Position numbers and translations under genes: made by a program. Positions 21,941 to 32,535 of a DNA stretch of 64,000 bases are shown here, piece by piece (the stretch's first letter is position 1; each line of letters begins with the position of its first letter). Under the pieces are notes generated by a model, which saw only the letters and a list, made by a program, of their open reading frames with translations, was not told the DNA's origin and did not search any database. Origin of the DNA: Lindgomyces ingoldianus (taxonomy: Eukaryota; Ascomycota; Dothideomycetes; Pleosporales; Lindgomycetaceae); NCBI RefSeq assembly GCF_010093535.1, contig NW_022985176.1:1-64000 (forward strand). Reading direction: 5' to 3'.

Positions 21941-22362
21941 TGTTGCGTTTGCCAAAAGGTCAACCTCCCAGCTAGCACAGCAGAAGGATATATGTAGACG
22001 GATAGCTGTACGCGACACACCCCCCAGCTCGAACCGTGGAACGAGAGAGGTGAAACATGGTGAAACAACCTTAACACACCCTTCCTCTTTCGCCTGAGCA
22101 ACAGAACTTAGAGACAGATCTAGTAAGGTAGCCTTTGTAATAGGCGCACTGCCTAAATGCTCTTTGCTGAGCGTGGGAATCAAACACGCAGTGCTCTGGG
22201 ATAATGCGATCCTATTGGTGGAGCAGGGGTGCGCAAATTTTCAAGCGCTAACCATCTACACTACGCCGCGAACCGGGCTCATAACTGTTGCGTTTGCTAA
22301 AAGGTCAACCTCCCAGCTAGCACAGCAGAAGGATATATGTAGACGGATAGCTGTACGCGACA
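21941..22362 (-). mobile_element. 422-bp miniature LTR element (TRIM-like), 77-bp LTRs, TSD CCTTA
   Basis: Two 77-bp direct repeats (21,941-22,017 and 22,286-22,362), each TGTTGCGT to ACGCGACA on the plus strand, enclose 268 bp. CCTTA flanks the whole unit (21,936-21,940, 22,363-22,367). On the minus strand the internal region ends in GAGCTGGGGGGTG, a polypurine tract, right before the LTR, which fixes the orientation. There is no coding capacity. A solo copy of the LTR is at 4596-4672. Confidence 0.85.
22165..22275 (-). other. tRNA-like Pol III box pair inside the miniature element
   Basis: On the minus strand, TAGTGTAGATGGTTAGCGC resembles a tRNA A box with a GTGT/GCGC D-stem, and about 75 bases later GTTTGATTCCC resembles a B box. 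The acceptor stem does not pair well, so this is not a functional tRNA as drawn. It may be a captured or decayed tRNA gene with an intron, or chance. Confidence 0.25.
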
Positions 22363-22598
22363 CCTTATAAGTAATTTAGTAATGTATAAGCTGTTTTATG
22401 TAAGGTTTTATGCTAAAATAGTGTAAAATCTTTACATAAGCAGGTGCGTAGAGAGGTGTATATAATAAGGTCTTTTCTTTTTTTTTACTTTCTTTTTTTT
22501 ATCTTTTACTTTTTAAGCCCTACTGTATAATTCTCTAGCTTTTTTCTCTTTTTATATAGTGCTAATAGTAATAAATACTTCTGCCTGCACACACATAC

Positions 22599-22644
<46 letters not shown>

Positions 22645-23121
22645 ATGTCTCTCTAGCCTTCCTCCTCTACCTCTAGCGCTGTTAGTGTGGGTGTCTTTAA
22701 CGTTCTTGTGTAGTCTAGCAGCCTAGAGCGCATTTATGTTACTCTTTTAACTAGTTCTACTACTAATTAGTAGTTTATTTAGTATTTTAGTATAAATATA
22801 TATAAATTTTTTAGCTTTTCTACTTTCTTTTTATATAAAATGCTAATTATAAATAGGCTAAAGAGTAGTATATAGTAGCTTTACTATTTTATAATAATAA
22901 TGTTGTTTTACCTACTAGCACTAATTTATAGCTATAAGTAGTAAAGGTTATGCGTTATAAAAAGTACTTTTATATAGTTTTAGTCTAAAGTTATAGTTAA
23001 GTTTTAGTAACTGTATATGCTTATTATTATAGTAGTACTACTAGTGCCTTTTTTTTTATTAAGTGTTATATGCTAGCTAACTTTTAGGCTAATGCCTACA
23101 CTTTATGCGTATAGTGGAGCT
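22363..23121. repeat. AT-rich DNA with a (CA)n microsatellite
   Basis: A CA dinucleotide run occupies about 22,585-22,640. The rest is RIP-degraded without recognisable coding motifs. GAGCT at 23,117-23,121 is the left target duplication of the copia element. Confidence 0.6.
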
Positions 23122-23428
23122 TGTCAGATTTAAGCACTGTTTCTAGGCTTCCTGAGATGAATGATGGGTTTAGATATGATGTATCGGATGATTGATTGAT
23201 TGTGTTGATTGTNNNNNNNNNNNNNNNNNNNNNNNNNNNNNNNNNNNNNNNNNNNNNNNNNNNNNNNNNNNNNNNNNNNNNNNNNNNNNNNNNNNNNNNN
23301 NNNNNNNNNNNNNNNNNNNNNNNNNNNNNNNNNNNNNNNNNNNNNNNNNNNNNNNNNNNNNNNNGTACTATGTAGCAGCTTTCGTCAAACGTTCCTCCTG
23401 TCTTGACAGTAGGTGCGCATATCTGACA
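23122..23428 (-). repeat. 3' LTR of the copia element, containing an assembly gap
   Basis: TGTCAGATTTAAGCACTG at the left and GCGCATATCTGACA at the right match the other LTR. Bases 23,213-23,364 are 152 N. The matching part of the partner LTR is 227 bp (28,305-28,531), so the gap size is an estimate. Confidence 0.9.
23213..23364. other. Assembly gap (152 N)
   Basis: A run of N replaces the part of the LTR that holds the minisatellite in the partner LTR. ORFs running across it are meaningless. Confidence 0.99.
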
Positions 23429-26400
23429 CACCCCCTCAGCTTGGACATGCTTTAAGCTGGTCCCTGATTGCGCAACGTTAGTATGCTTCCAGGGCTTCCA
23501 TTCTTGCTTCAATCTCTTCTATATCCGCTTCCTAACTGACTATCCTCTCCCTAACGTCAACTAGCCAAATTTGCTGAAGAAAGCTTGGCCATTTGCTGGC
23601 TAGAAGCGCTTTAGTGAGTCCGTCCGCAAGCATCTCGCTGGAGGGGACATGGACAACCTTGATCGTTTGTTGAGAGACTTCCTGTCAGAGCCAGTGGTTA
23701 TAGATGTTAACATGTCAGAGCTTGGTTTAAAGTCAAGATATCTCTTCATTTACTAGTTAGATTGTCTGCTTGTTGTTGCACTAGATTGTAATAGTTAAAT
23801 TAAGCAGCTTAACCTACAGTTTGTTAAGAAGCATTCTTATAAACATAGCTTTCTTAGCAACTTAGAACAGTGCAAGTAATTCTGCTTCTGTTATTAATGT
23901 TATAACTATATCTTGTTTGTTTGCTTACTATGCAATCTATCTGCTAAATAGTTAAATAACATAGCCCTAAAAGCTCTTCCTATCTAGTGTATTGTCTGCA
24001 AATAACGCATTGCTTGCTACTACAAGGTAGTCTTCTCCTCCTAATTAGAGTGCGTACGTCCGTGTCGCATGTAGGTACAGGATGACTTGATCGGCTGCAT
24101 CCTAATAGTTAGATGCGGGATTTGTAAGAAACTGTGCAAGGCGTAATGTAGTAAAGGCAATGTCTAGTCTTGTAGTAACTGCTGTGAAGAGCAGAGATCT
24201 AATCTTCTACTAATATTAATTTACTTCTAATAGGGTTGCAAAACTAGATTGCGGCATAAGTTTAATCCCACTTATAGGTGTAGCGTGCTGCAGGTCCTTT
24301 CTGTTAGCTAGCCTAGCTATCTTGTTAATATATAATGCTTATAACAGCTAAATTATTTATTGCTGTTAATCTCTAATAATCTTAACTCTTAGGAACTATT
24401 ATAGGTCCTTGCCTCCTGTTAGGGTATACTTCTCTTGTAACTAGTCTACTACACGCTGTGCATCTGCTTTAGAGCCTTTCTTATGCGCAATAATAAAGTT
24501 GTCTATGTAAAAGAAGACAAATATTCTAGCTTTAGTTATGCAGTAGAGTTTATGTAGAACAGCTAAGAACCTAAGGCCTTTAAAAGTTGTTATAAAATAG
24601 TGTTACTAGAGTAAAGGAGAAATTTGTAGGCTGTATAGTGCCTTTTAAAGCTTTAGTATTATACCTAGTTTCTAATAGCCTCTTAGCATCTGCATGTAGA
24701 TATCGCGGTTAATTGCTGCATGTACAAACGCATTAGTTATGTTGTATTATTTAAGCTCTAAGTTAAAGCGTACAGATATTACTATTAGCATTTAAAATAA
24801 GCGTCCTGCTAGGGTGGCAGCGTAGGTATCTTATATAGTAATGTTTCTCTATTAATTGCTATAGACTACTAGTTACGCCTTACATCTTTATAATCTATAG
24901 TGCTTATTAAGCTTGTAGGTGTACACCTACATACAATCTAGAATCTGCTGTCTAGCTGCCTTAATTAGCTTTGTCTAGACCTCTGTCTAGGATTTTATTG
25001 TCTAATAACTGTCTAGGTGTGTTCTTTCTGCTGCCTTAAACATTTTATGTAGAAGGTGCTTCTTTAGTTACTTTTAAGTTAATAGTAAAGGTAGCAGCTA
25101 GCTTTTATAAAGTGTTTTTCTTTTAAATAGCATTCTTATTAATGCTGCTTTATCTAGTGTTTTACTGCTATGCTTTTCTACACTTCTAGATCTTATACTA
25201 GCTATAAAAGCTGCAGCCTATAGTATAGTCTTTAGCAACTTTATTTAGCTTAGCTTTAGTGCTGCTTTAGCTATTAACTGCATAAGCAATGCTGTAGGTG
25301 GCAGAGTGTTTAAAGGAGACAGATAGTTATCTTTAATTTTCCTTCTTTAATAGTAGCCTAGTAGGTCTACTTTGTTAAAATTTAATGTATTGTCTACAGT
25401 GTTGTTTTTATAGAATAACTCTGTCTTTAGCTAATAACTAAGTGTTAGAAGCTTAATTATTCTAATGTATATAGTAATTTTTTTTACTATGTTATGTATA
25501 AGGTTATCTATTAGGTCTTTAGGCTTACTACTAAAAATTAAGTGTTTGTTAAAGATAACATTATGTGTATAGATTACTTTTGCTAGCAGTAGTATTTATA
25601 CACAGTAGATGTTTAATAATTAGTACCTAACTAGATATCTAATCTACGCCTTTAGGTCTAGCCTCTGTAGCTTAAATTTATTCTAATGCATGTTATTAGT
25701 TATTATAAATGCTTTGCAGCTATAGGCTTTTAGATATGTAAGGCTTAGCTTTTAAATTAATGTAACAACTTTATTATTTAAAGCTGCTTATGTAAAGAAG
25801 ATCTTGTATAGTGTCTTCTAGTTGTTAGCATAGTTTAGTGTCTAATTATATAGGTATACGCTAGCTCTAGTAATGTATAGCTATATGTTCTATAGTAGGT
25901 TAGCATCTAGTTGCATAGCCTATAACTTCTCCTTATTTACACCCTCTAAGCGTTTAGCTCCTCTGTTCTAGGCTTGTGTATCTAGTGCTAAAGGCTTAAC
26001 AGTTATTCTCTACAATGCTAGCTAGCGTTCTACCTCTAGTTTTACTATTATAATCTTATTATTAGCTTTAATAACTTTTATAGTAATATTATTATAGTTC
26101 TTTAGAAAGAGAATAAAGATTATAAGAGCTTTAATAATTAATTTAGTAAGCTTATTATCCTTAAAGTAAAGGTCCTACTAGAGGCTAGAATACTTATTAG
26201 TAATTAGCATTTAACTTTACTCTTTTATAATGCTCTGTGCTTTATATGCATAGAAATTAATTAACAGTCTCTTACTAGGTCTACTATTACTAATTTATAG
26301 TGTGCAGCTAATTTATTGTTGTATCTTAGCTCTACTACATAAGTTACATTAGACTGTTGTAATTTCTTTAATTTACACCCCCTTAGCTTACTGTATAAGG

Positions 26401-27839
26401 TGTTAAAGTGTAGCTAGTCTAGGGTGTCCTAGACGCTTATACTATAGCTTTACTAATGCCTTTTATAGACTATGTTTAGTTCTTATGTTAATTATGTGTG
26501 TATAATATAAGCCCTTTTATAGTAGATAGTACTCTAACACTTATTAGCTATAGATCTTTATAAGATCTCTAATTATTGTCCTGTCTAGGGCCTTTAAAGT
26601 AGTTAGCTCTGCTTGTGTGTCCTACTAGATTCCTTTCTATTGCAGTAGGCAGAATAAGACTAGGTTGCACAGCAGGTCTAGGCACAGTGCAGCGTTATAA
26701 AGTACAAGACTGTATGCTTAACTATGTGTTCTATGCTTGCTTTTTAAGCTTAGTGTAATTAATTTATAGCCTTAAATCTATATGTAAGAGTTTCTAGACT
26801 AGATAAAGTCTTTTAGTGTTAGTAAATAATAGTTGTAGATCTAATTAAAATTATTTATAATATAGCATGTTAAGCCTAAGTTAAAGATAAATAATTCTCT
26901 TAGTAGATATCTGTTCTAGTTTAAATTAACTATAGCTAGTAATGTAGCTGCCTTAACTCTTAATACTTCCTAGCTTTTAAGTTAGTCTTTTTATATCTCT
27001 AGTATAGGTGTATGTAAACTCTTTAGAATTAGTATTCTTAAATTATGTCTACGCTGCCCTTTTAGTAGGCCTTAAAATTCTAAGTTGTGCTTACGCTTTA
27101 ATGCTATAAGCTCTTTAACTCTCTTATTTAGCATCTACTAGTCTAGTGCTCTGTCTAGATAGACATAGAAGCAGTCCTTTAGTGCATAGATGTGTCCACA
27201 TGTAAGACATTTAGTGCCTCCTGTTTTAGCAGGTTTTTAGCTTAAGAATAACTTTCTATTATCTTCTTAATAACATTAATGTTAAGGTCTACTCTGTTTT
27301 TTTAATGTTACAACTTCTACACTACAGGCGTCCTTATTTATGCCCTAGGTAGTTTTCCTACTTTTAGTAAAGTATAATAAGTTATCTGTTGTAAAGGCAG
27401 CTTTATGCTTTTTTATACATATTAGATAATTTAACATTATATGTTCTTAAAAGCGCTTTATTATTTCTTTCTAATTTATGTCTAGTGCAAACTGTCTACT
27501 TTCCTAAAAGGTTGTAGACTAATAAGGGGCGACTTTATTTATAGTAGTTAGAAAGTCCTTTGCTACAGCATTAAACTGCGTTGTTTCTAGAACATTTTGT
27601 GTCTCTGCTTCTGTGGCAGCGTAGTCATACTCCGCTAGCCACAGGTCCCATATGCTCGCGTTTCTTAGCGGCTTTAGGGATGCATTATATTAGTCGCGCA
27701 CGCGTTCTTGTTTAAATTAGTTGTTAACGCCTACTGTAGCTTTAAAGTTTGTAATCCACTGTCTAAGTAGTTAATCTAGGGAACAGCATGTACGCTGCAG
27801 ATGCGGGCTGACTGTTAACTAGATGAAGACAATAATCTG

Positions 27840-28181
27840 TTAGAGGCTTAATTGCTCTCTTTTATAATTATGTCTATTACTCTTGTACTTGTTAGCCTTA
27901 ATCTTGTAGTATTTAATAGCTTCTTTAAAGGCTCTAACACCGCTTGTTAATAGCTTGTTCAGGTGCGTAGGCGTTTTGACGTTGGAGGCTGGTAAAAACT
28001 CAGCTATTAGCGGCATCTCTAGAGCTCTTAGTTTGGAGATCATTTGGATGGTCAACTTAGGATCCACTTGCGGCCAGATGCCGTGCGCTACACATCTCGA
28101 TTGCAGCTGCATCATCCAGGCTCTGTAGTCGGTGTGGTCTCGAAGGACGACTGTCGCGTCTCGAGGAGGCTGGGTGGCCAT
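27840..28181 (-). CDS. Copia gag, N-terminal fragment
   Basis: A 113-aa ORF beginning with ATG at 28,181, 32 bases inside the 5' LTR of the minus-strand copia element. The start region (LRDHTDYRAWMMQLQSRC) matches the N-terminus of copia gag proteins, which often carry a Y-x-x-W motif after a short leader. Its first half is hardly changed and its second half is AT-rich and Lys-rich, so RIP damage rises with distance from the LTR. The TAA stop at 27,840-27,842 is probably RIP-made, so the product would be a truncated capsid protein. Confidence 0.7.
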   Translation of the reverse strand: MATQPPRDATVVLRDHTDYRAWMMQLQSRCVAHGIWPQVDPKLTIQMISKLRALEMPLIAEFLPASNVKTPTHLNKLLTSGVRAFKEAIKYYKIKANKYKSNRHNYKREQLSL

Positions 28182-28213
28182 TTTGTATCGATGGAGGCAC
28201 TAAGACTCTTAAT

Positions 28214-28595
28214 TGTCAGATTTAAGCACTGTTTCTGGGCTTCCTAAGATGAATAATGGGTTTAGATATGATGTATTAGATGATTGATTAATTGTGTTGA
28301 TTGTGTTTTATTTATTGATCCTTTTTCTGCTCTACTCGTGTTGCTCGGCTTTTTGTTCTGCCGATCCGAGTCCCTCGCGCACTAGCCCTATGCGCGACCA
28401 GCTTGCAACATGCTGCAATTTGCTGCAATTTGCTGCAACATGCTGTAAAATGCTGCAATTTGCTGCAACATGCTGCAAAATGCTGCAAAATGCAGCAATT
28501 TGCAGCAACATACTGTTCGAGCTTATTGCTCGTACTATGTAGCAGCTTTCGTCAAACGTTCCTCCTGTCTTAACAGTAGGTGCGCATATCTGACA
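28214..28595 (-). repeat. 5' LTR of the copia element with internal minisatellite
   Basis: 382 bp. Bases 28,405-28,512 consist of short units of the form TGCTGCAA[CT/AA/TT] repeated about ten times. The outer end (near 28,595) is unmutated. Confidence 0.9.
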
Positions 28596-31500
28596 GAGCT
28601 ATAGTCTGCATTATAACTACTACACATAAGGGGTGGTGTGTTCTAAGGGGCATACATGACTATCATGGTTGAACTACATTAAGAATCACTCTAAACTATA
28701 CTATATTAGTATTGTTTAAACTATACTATGTTAATTATAGTGTTAAACTGTGTTAAGAACTGTGTTAAGTAAATATACATTAATTTAAGCGCGTTAGTGT
28801 GGTTACTTGCTTTAATACTAATCTATCCTACCTGCTCTCTTATTAACAACACTAAGAAGAGTTTCTTAAAGCTCTAGATTAATTAGTAGACCTATTCTGC
28901 TGTCTTAGACTAGCTTAATGTGCCTCTGTTATATCTAATTGCTAATACACTTAATTATTTTAATAGTAGTGCATTATAACTGCAATCTGTCCTATAAACA
29001 GGTCCTTTAGGCCCTAGAGAAGGTCTGTTCTAGCTCTAATAATTCTGCAGTAATAGAGAGAATAGCTATAGCTATGCAGCTAAGCCCTAAATAGCTGCAA
29101 CGCTGCTTAAATTAACACTACTACTTAAAAAAAGTAACTCTATCTTTTAAATTAATAGCTAGGCTATTAATAAAGCTTTTAAAGTTATTATCTAGCTATA
29201 AACTAATAGTCTGTACCTTTGTTTTTTGCTTTAATAATATAAAGACGTTTATAGGCTTATCTAGCTGTCTAGTTAATATACTAGGTATGTTATCTAGAGC
29301 TAGAGAAGAGCCTAGTTTACTATTAGGCTTAAAATTATTTACCTAGATTATATTAGCAAGTTTAATACCTAGCTCCACCCACTCTTCTAGCTAGTTTTAC
29401 TGTAGGTAGGTAGCTTACTTACGCAGATTAAGTAGTATTGCAGCAGCATATACAGGTGTCTTTTCTGTTTTGTTGTAGTATTTGTTAAGTACATACTAGC
29501 CTATGTTAATAGCTTAAATTATGCGTTTATTATAGTTCTTAGGTAAAAAGTAGTAGTTTTACTAAATATAAGTACTTAGCTTTATTAAGAGGAACTAGAT
29601 ACTAACCTTTTGCTTCTTATACTATGTTAATAAAAGATTTATAAGCTTAAGTAATTACGCAATTAATAACTTATCCTTCTTTATATATAAAGTTACTAAT
29701 GTAAATAGCTCTAAAAAGTAAGCAGCCTTTTTAAAGATATTTTAATTATTAGCTTAAAGCTAATTATTGCCTAAAATGTTCTTATAGTTAGTTATAAAGC
29801 TCTTAATCTTGTCTATCTTTTTTAAGGCTTATGCAATAACCTAATACTAAGAAGACTATTATGTCTAATTGTTAATTCTAAGACATAGACTAATAGCTCT
29901 GTCCTAGAGACTCTAGTAGATTGTAGAACTTTAGAGCTAGACTATAAGATTATAAAGCTTATGTAATGTAGGGATGTTTTTAACACTATTAAAGTCTTTA
30001 ACTAAGATAATGCTTACATTACTACCTTACTGCTTCTATTATTTACTTTATCCCTTTATATAAGGGCGCTTTGCTTTAGTTTATTTATAATAAGAAGTAA
30101 GGACACTTAAAAACTGCGCAAGAAGGGCTTCTCTAGTAATACTAAAGGCAGTCTTAAAAGTAGTAATAAGAGCCTTTTAGGAAAACGCAAAAAGAAAGGC
30201 TTAAAAGAAAAAATTAATAATATAAGTAATATAACAGACTTAATAATGCTTTGCATTAAAGTTAATCTACTTAGATAATTAGCTTAATAAGTGCTTAATT
30301 AAACTTATAACTAATGTTGTATTTACACTTTAATTACTTTAATAAAGCTTCTAAACAAGTATTATTTAACATTACATTATTGCCTACATAATAGCTAATC
30401 TAGAATGTGATATTATATTTTCTAAAAGTATCTATAATAGAAACTGCTTGCTGCTCTCTAGAGTAGCTGTTACATAGCTCTAGGAGCCCTAGAAGTGCCT
30501 TCTAAAGCTAATAGTCTTAATTAACTTATTATGCGTAAACTGTAAGTATTAAGTAATAATACAGCAATGTCTAGAGGTCTAAGAAGATGTAAATAGGGCT
30601 TATAGTAGTTATTATGCTAGTAGACAGCTACTTTTACTAGAGCTTATAGTTTACTGCAATGTATTGCACAACTGTAGTTTACGCAGTAATTAGCTTATCC
30701 TTAATAGTAAAGTTGCAAGCAAGGTAGAGTTACTTTAGTTTCTCCTATTTAATAGCTAAAAAAGGCACTTTATAATAAGTAAGTAGTCCTATTAAAGCCT
30801 TATAATAGGCTTGTTAGTTAAAACTACCTTATAAAGTGTCTATTATAGTAATAAGAGTATAGATAGATAAAATAGACTGCTAGGTGCTTACATAAAGATA
30901 AGTCCCTAAGGACATTAATAACACTAGATGCTTTACCTTAACATAGGTAATAGTGTTACTAAGATGTGTCTTCTTCTAGCTAGGACATATTTTATAGATG
31001 TATAGCCTCTTCTCTTTGCTTTATTATTTATAACCTAGTTATAGTAGAGCTAGGCCTTTTTTTAGTTTGCAGGTAAGGATAACCTAATAGAAGTTAACAG
31101 GCTTTATTTTACAGTCTGCAGTCACAGAATTAGATATCTCTAACTCTAAAGACAGTATAGGCGACATTTAGAAAGGTGTAGGATTAAGATGTATAACAAT
31201 TTTAGATAACTAAATAGCTAAAATAAATAAAAGCAAAGGTTTTAAGAGCTGTAGTGTTAAATTATGTTTTAAAGAAAGTGCTTAAAGTAACTTACATTCT
31301 ACATTAAAGTCCTAATAGCTATATAAATACATTAAATCTATAGACGTGATAACTAATTAGTAGTAACTGCTGCCTAAAGTATAATAGTCTGCCTGTGATA
31401 TAAGAAAGAGGCGTTTCCTAGTTTGTTGTTGCCTATAGGCATTAAGAGCTGTATCTCTGCATCTAACATGTAGATCTGCTAAGCTATTAATGCGTTTTAC

Positions 31501-32530
31501 AGTTAAACCACATTAAGCTAATAGACTAACCTAGTTTAGACTTAATACCACAAAACCGCGGTTAGATATAAACTAGGTTTAGAACCACGTTAAGGTGGTC
31601 ATGTATGCTAAGAGGGGCTAGTAGCTTTTCTTTTTCTGTATACTAGATAAATAAACTGTCTTTTTTATATATTCTTTTTTTCTAATCTTATAATAAGAAA
31701 AATAAGTGTGTATAATAAAAAAAATAAAAAAAATAAGCTTTATATAAAGGTGTTGTTAGTTTAGTTAGTTTAGAGCATCTTTATGCATAAAATCTAGCTA
31801 GTCTACAGATGCTTCTATCTAGACAGAGAGGCAGTTAGTTAGGACTAATAATTAAAAAGCCTAATTAAGTGTTTTCTTTATATATATATATTTACTAAGT
31901 TATTTTTACTATTAATTTACCTTATTTTAGTAATTTTTTTTTATATAATTTATAAAGTAACATAATGTTAATTATAAGTTACTTTTTACTAGTAGTGCTT
32001 AGCTTAATAAGGTAGACAGTTAAATTTCTCCAGCGCTCTCTTTCCTACTAAAGTTAGTAGGCGGTGCTGCTTTACTCAGGCGCTTATCACCCTCAGCTCA
32101 CCCACCTCTTAGGCTGCTCACCTGCTGCTTAGTCACGTTGCCCTGCGCTCTACTAATAGCTAATTATACTAATTTAATAAGTTAGGTAGACTCTTATAAT
32201 TTTGTTAAGTCTAAATAAGAAGGATGCTTGTAGGCTAGGTTTAGGCTTTAGGGCGAGTTTTAGAAGGGGGACAGAATTGTCCCCTAAGGACTAGGGACAA
32301 AATAGGCCCCCTTGCTATGCGCCCTCTAGTTTCCCACAACACAGCGCCATCCCTTCTTGCTAAAGTGGCCTGTGATATGCCTTTGCAGTATAAAGGTACT
32401 ATTATGCAGCTAGGTTAAGCTTACCTAACTACTTTAGCTATTACTACAACACTATTATTTTCTTAGCAGAATTACTATTAGTTTTAGAACTTTATGCTAT
32501 TTTTTGTTCTATTTTTTACACTGCAGCTTT
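28596..32530. repeat. RIP-degraded repeats, no intact gene
   Basis: TA-rich with stops in all frames. A weak zinc-knuckle-like remnant (G-H-L-K) lies at about 30,090-30,115. GGCATACATGAC at about 28,640 and its inverse GTCATGTATGC at about 31,600 could be the ends of a ~3-kb DNA transposon. Bases 32,000-32,400 are less degraded but unassigned. Confidence 0.45.
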
Positions 32531-32535
32531 TTATA

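Larger units (their letters stand above)
23122..28595 (-). mobile_element. Ty1/copia element with both LTRs, RIP-degraded, TSD GAGCT
   Basis: LTRs at 28,214-28,595 (5' in element sense) and 23,122-23,428 (3', containing the assembly gap) begin TGTCAG and end CTGACA; GAGCT flanks the element at 23,117-23,121 and 28,596-28,600. On the minus strand the order is gag, zinc knuckle (C-L-T-C-G-H-I...D-C, about 27,215-27,170), reverse transcriptase with Y-I-D-N (24,509-24,498; second Asp of YVDD changed to Asn) and RNase H C-terminus (HVPSSEMLADGLTKAL, about 23,680-23,560). A polypurine tract (GCTGAGGGGG) precedes the 3' LTR. Gag before polymerase and the YVDD-type box support copia. Stops throughout make it inactive. 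Confidence 0.9.

Noticed and set aside
23096..23512. 138-aa ORF across the assembly gap
   Set aside because: Most of it is translated N.
28640..31620. Possible 3-kb DNA transposon with GCATACATGAC ends
   Set aside because: The ends share only about 12 bases clearly, no target duplication is seen and no transposase motif was found; kept only as a remark.
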